From the NCBI RefSeq assembly GCF_003201475.1, contig NZ_QJJK01000006.1, forward strand, positions 62,001-126,000: a DNA stretch of 64,000 nucleotides, read 5' to 3'. The notes beneath the pieces were generated by a model. The model saw only the letters and a program-made list of their open reading frames with translations, did no database searches and had not been told where the DNA came from. Shown piece by piece: positions 61,216 through 64,000 of the stretch (position 1 is its first letter; each line of letters starts with the position of its first letter). The position numbers and the translations under genes were made by a program. This DNA comes from Chelatococcus asaccharovorans (GTDB lineage: Bacteria > Pseudomonadota > Alphaproteobacteria > Rhizobiales > Beijerinckiaceae).

Positions 61216-61384
61216 CTAGTGGTTCGACTCCGACATTTGCATCCGCCTGATACGGGCCTCGGAGCAAATGTCGGAGTCAAGAGAACCACTAGCAAGTTAT
61301 TGGTTCTAGTGGAGCTTTTGAATTTGACATTTGATCTGGAGCTTGATGTGAGACGGGACTCAAATGTCAAATTCGCTCCACTAG
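61216..61384 (+). repeat. Composite palindromic repeat, copy 2
   Basis: Second 169-bp copy, CTAG to CTAG, same orientation as copy 3 and only 416 bp before it. Both palindromic modules are intact. Apparent small proteins read from it are translations of the repeat and not genes. Confidence 0.9.
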
Positions 61385-61454
61385 CAGCGATGGTTCCGGC
61401 CTGCCGGTTAAAAGAGGTAAATCCTTATCGCATTGCCCCGATGCGCAGGAGCGG

Positions 61455-62080
61455 ATGGCGCCCGGGCGAAAGGAGTCTAAATTTGCCGATGGCAAACTTG
61501 GTGAGGTAACCCCGGGCTCCCTCTGGCGGGTCATTGCTGAGCGAATGGAACGGTCAGGCAGACTGGACGGCAAAACATACTGCTTTGGGGACGACCGGTT
61601 CATTCCGGACCGGCAACTGCTGATGCTTGGAGAAAAGCCGCTGCGGATGGGGACGCGGGCTCTCGATCTTCTTCACGTGCTCGTCATGCATGCGGGTGAC
61701 CTGGTCGGCAAAGACCAATTGATGAGGTTTGCCTGGCCCGACACCTTCGTTCATGAAGCCAACCTCAAGGTCAACATCGCGGCCTTGCGTCGTTCCCTTC
61801 CTAGTGGTTCGACTCCGACATTTGCATCCGCCTGATAGCACCCTCGGAGCAAATGTCGGAGTCAAGAAAACCACTAGCAAGTTATTGGTTCTAGTGGAGC
61901 TTTTGAATTTGACATTTGATCTGGAGCTTGATGTCAGGCGGGACTCAAATGTCAAATTCGCTCCGCTAGAACCGCGGATGGACTGTCGTGCATTGCGACC
62001 GTGAGCGGCCGCGGTTATCGCTTCGTCGCGCCGCGTCGAGACACTGGCTTTCCCGATGGTTTCCGACAGGCGGTTTCATA
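61455..62080 (+). pseudogene. OmpR/CadC-type winged-helix regulator, split by repeat copy 3 and truncated
   Basis: The reading frame codes for a PhoB/CadC-like DNA-binding domain: DDRFIPDRQLLMLGEKPLRM, LDLLHVLVMHAGDLVGKDQL, FAWPDTFVHEANLKVNIAAL and RRSLP. There it is cut by the repeat at 61801. After the repeat, IATVSGRGYRFVAP, the last strand of the same domain, continues in another frame. Deleting the 165 bp from repeat end to repeat end, leaving one CTAG, restores one frame from RRSLP through RTADGLSCIA to TAG 62078-62080. Relatives usually continue into a large sensor or ATPase domain that is missing. ATG 61455 is the first start; the real one may be ATG 61545. Confidence 0.8.
61801..61969 (+). 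repeat. Composite palindromic repeat, copy 3 (inserted in a regulator gene)
   Basis: Third 169-bp copy, bounded by CTAG on both sides (the right arm has CCGCTAG in place of CCACTAG). It interrupts the winged-helix gene, and its removal with one CTAG left repairs the frame exactly, so it moved here by insertion with a CTAG target duplication. Confidence 0.92.
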
Positions 62081-62517
62081 GCTGGGCCGCGAGGACGCCA
62101 TGGGCCGTTTTCCTGATCGCTCCCATTGTCGGTTATGGCGTGATCGTCGCGATTCTTGCCTTCGCATTGGCCTCGGCAACCTCTCCCGGCATGGCTCCCG
62201 CCTGGTTCGGCGCGGTGGGCCGGGCAACCGGGTATTTCGCGGCTTTCGTCGCGCGGTTGATCCTCGCTTGGACCTTGGCCTTTGTGGCGCGGCGTCAGCG
62301 TTCGCGCGCGATATGGCCTCTGATCGGGATGGGTCTCACGATCATCGCCGCGACTGTCATCGAGCTTCAGGTGAGGCTCGCCGGCCCGCAACAGGGCGGC
62401 GAGATCGCCATCGCGCTGACCATGCCTTCCGTCATGCAGATCGCCGCCCTTCTTCTGGCGGCGGCCGCACCGTTGCTTCTACTTAGAAAACACGATCAAG
62501 CCGTTTCTCGAGGATAA
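62056..62517 (+). CDS. Hypothetical inner-membrane protein
   Basis: 153 residues with four predicted membrane helices (about 15-40, 52-75, 88-105 and 122-145). It overlaps the last codons of the broken regulator by 25 bp and ends 2 bp before the next gene. No family recognised. The first residues (MVSDRRFHSW) coincide with the tail of the regulator pseudogene, so its original start may differ. Confidence 0.6.
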   Translation: MVSDRRFHSWAARTPWAVFLIAPIVGYGVIVAILAFALASATSPGMAPAWFGAVGRATGYFAAFVARLILAWTLAFVARRQRSRAIWPLIGMGLTIIAATVIELQVRLAGPQQGGEIAIALTMPSVMQIAALLLAAAAPLLLLRKHDQAVSRG

Positions 62518-62519
62518 CA

Positions 62520-62948
62520 ATGTTTCGCTATGTCAGGAATTTCACATCCTTTGCTCTGGCCACTTTCATCGCGGCGACTCCCGCGATGGCCGAATCCCAG
62601 TCGAACGACCGCTTGGCCGAATTGGGACGTGGCATCTATCAAGAAGCGGCGGCTCAGACCGCCATCGCAGATCTACTCGAAGCTCTTCACACCCAATTTG
62701 AGCGACTGATCGAGGCCGGACAGCAGATCGGCGCCATCCGCTCGGACCTACTGCTCGCCTTGCTAACGGACATGGCTTTCGCTGCTGCGCGTGAACCGGA
62801 CCGTTGGTTTGCCCTGAATACGCAAAATCTCGATCCACAGAGCACCCTCGCCCTCAACCACCGCGTCTTCAGCATGTTCACTGCAATGCTCGCGCCAAGC
62901 GAAGGTGGCGGCGAGTCAGCGAAGGTTTCCGAGCCATCCAAGGATTAG
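62520..62948 (+). pseudogene. Chimeric gene: signal peptide fused to a TetR-type C-terminal domain
   Basis: 142 codons. The first ~25 form a normal Sec signal peptide (FTSFALATFIAATPAMA-ES) of an exported protein, but from about residue 45 the sequence (LLEALHTQFERLIEAGQQIG, then IRSDLLLALLTDMAFAAARE) is that of a TetR-family ligand-binding domain, a cytoplasmic regulator. No TetR DNA-binding domain is present. This is most simply an illegitimate fusion of two gene fragments; it may be expressed but cannot be a working regulator. Confidence 0.6.
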
Positions 62949-62953
62949 CCGTA

Positions 62954-63442
62954 TGCCCACCTCCCGCCTCGTCATCACCATGCTTTTGGTCGCATCCGCA
63001 CTGAATTTGGCGCTTATGGTTCCTGGGGGGATTCGTTGAAACGCGAGATTTCAGCGCCTATCCCCCCATTGTCCTCGGCGCATTCAACGTGTTTTTGACG
63101 GTGCTTGGTTTGGGCAGCCTTGTAATTGCCTATACGGTCACGAAAGCTGGCAGAGGATATCGCTGGTCCGCACTTGCCGGTCTCGGCTTCATCGGCGTCT
63201 ATCTACTCGATCTCTGCCGTATTTTTCCTGTGCCGCCCAATCCGATGTCGACGCTCTTGGCGACGCTGGAATGGGTCGGTACAGCTCTGGGCGGCGCCTT
63301 GGTCATAATCTCGCTCGTTCTATCACAGCGCGCCGCGGCGACCTCAGCCGCGCCATCGTTGCCGAAGCCGGTCATGTTCGGCCTCGGGCTCGTGGCGCTG
63401 ATCATTGTCGCCTTTGCGACAAAATCCGCAATGGGCATTTAA
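62954..63442 (+). pseudogene. Small membrane protein gene with two compensating indels
   Basis: Starting at ATG 62954 the protein MPTSRLVITMLLVASALNLA is a plausible membrane protein start, but a TGA stops it at 63038. The segment after the six-G run (63026-63031) reads naturally as GGFVETRDFSA only in the +1 frame, and from about 63062 the original frame resumes (PPIVLGAFNVFLTVLGLGSL) to the stop at 63440. So one extra G and one missing base near 63060 would explain the break. Total length ~162 residues with four helices. No function known. Confidence 0.6.
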
Positions 63443-63895
63443 AGCCCATTCCGATCAGATGGCAGCTTGGGGCGCGGTTGGCTGCGTAGGTCAATTGCAA
63501 CACCGAGCAGCATTAGAGTGCTATAGCGTAGATGTATTGCTCGTCATCGTCGGGCGTGGCCCGCCAAACACCGCCGATTACCGCATACAATAGCCTATGT
63601 GCCGCCGATCACCGCACGCCACCAAGTTGATGCGACCAACTACCATCCCGCGCTACAGCCGTATGAACCCGGAGGATGGAGATGATTGCGTCCCGCCCAT
63701 AGCCGTCGGTCGAGGTTAGCCCTGGCGCTACCACTCTCACCTGTAGCCGCCTTCTAACTTTAAAACTGGATCACTTGATCGGGGCAGACCACCCGAGAAG
63801 GCGAACGGCGAAGCATAAACCCCGACAAACGCGTTGGAATCTCTCCCTGCGCTTGGTGTGTTTGCCGAGCAACAGGCGGTTAAGGATGGCGGGAA
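63443..63895. other. Intergenic stretch, 453 bp
   Basis: No convincing gene. Contains the partial near-repeat 63535-63566 (compare 33084-33114). Confidence 0.4.
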
Positions 63896-64000
63896 TTGGC
63901 AGGGGCACAGCAGGAACTCACCGTCCGCGGCGAACAGGTGGAACGTGTCTTCATCAACTACCGGGACGACAAATATGTCGTGAACCGGAGGTATCAGCGC
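63896..64000 (+). CDS. DUF262 family protein, N-terminal part (cut by window edge)
   Basis: The last 35 codons read AGAQQELTVRGEQVERVFIN and then DDKYVVNRRYQR, the characteristic N-terminus of DUF262 proteins (VNRRYQRKLVWT in full). The group includes ParB/sulfiredoxin-like nucleases of several defence systems. TTG 63896 is a possible start after a stop at 63881; no ATG is available. Only the beginning is in the window, so neither the type nor integrity can be judged. Confidence 0.6.
   Translation, partial: MAGAQQELTVRGEQVERVFINYRDDKYVVNRRYQR

Noticed and set aside
61219-61509. Small protein beginning with VRLRHLHPPDTGLG read from the repeat
   Set aside because: The same peptide appears from all three repeat copies; it is only a translation of the palindromic element and not a gene.
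1-64000. tRNA, rRNA or CRISPR arrays
   Set aside because: I looked in the intergenic gaps for cloverleaf-like sequences and regularly spaced short repeats and found none that I can support; the only clear repeats are the three CTAG-bounded units and the short inverted repeats listed.

Overview
The window looks like accessory chromosome of a GC-rich alphaproteobacterium, most likely of the Hyphomicrobiales (Rhizobiales). The grounds are the abundance of ABC importers, the codon bias, Ehu/Eut-type and Ssu-type gene sets, and small membrane proteins of a kind seen in that order. This is inference from gene content; there is no rRNA or other taxonomic marker, and I see no tRNA, rRNA or CRISPR array.

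Layout. (1) 1-9.3 kb: a dimethylformamidase-like large subunit (cut by the left edge) followed by a complete dipeptide/oligopeptide ABC importer (binding protein, two permeases, two ATPases), converging on a GNAT acetyltransferase and an M24 peptidase. (2) 9.4-14 kb: a scar zone with an IS5-type transposase remnant, an orphan double-ATPase whose 5' end abuts a beheaded DUF1775 gene, and a CopC-CopD copper gene cut by one in-frame stop. (3) 14-25 kb: an ectoine-utilisation-like region. It has an EhuB-like binding protein, two permeases and an ATPase; an M24 hydrolase, an AstE/AspA deacylase and a threonine-synthase-like PLP enzyme; a GntR/UTRA regulator; a decayed EutA-like gene fused to the tail of a second binding protein; and an MmgE/PrpD enzyme. 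Two identical palindromes (TATACTAGGTATA) sit in the two divergent promoter regions and are the probable operators. (4) 25-26.4 kb: an AlpA-like excisionase module with palindromes and a 241-bp inverted-repeat-bounded element. (5) 26.6-32.9 kb: a LysR regulator divergent from an operon of SDR, aldehyde dehydrogenase, small membrane protein, LtrA, DUF924 and DJ-1 family genes.

(6) 33.5-59.5 kb: a large organosulfur-scavenging region with FMN-dependent monooxygenases of the NtaA/SnaA/DszA group, two Tat-exported binding proteins without their own permeases, a three-domain rhodanese, a DszC/SfnB-like flavoprotein, a flavoprotein oxygenase-like gene and an SsuABC-like importer with two different permeases. 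Then comes a block whose gene content mirrors the Bacillus subtilis ytmI (S-alkylcysteine salvage) operon: YtmO-like, YtnJ-like, YtnL-like deacetylase, YtmI-like N-acetyltransferase, an amino-acid permease fused to its ATPase, two binding proteins, another luciferase-like oxygenase and a nitroreductase-type flavin reductase. AT-rich promoters with TCTAT/ATAGA boxes precede four of the transcription units, suggesting one shared regulator encoded elsewhere.

(7) 59.5-64 kb: a rearranged zone with a DJ-1 protein, a winged-helix regulator split by a 165-bp mobile repeat, chimeric and frameshifted small genes, and the start of a DUF262 gene at the right edge. The repeat occurs three times (49.2, 61.2, 61.8 kb), always at CTAG; removing the third copy with one CTAG restores the regulator frame exactly.

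Long open frames antisense to these genes are by-products of high GC and were left out.
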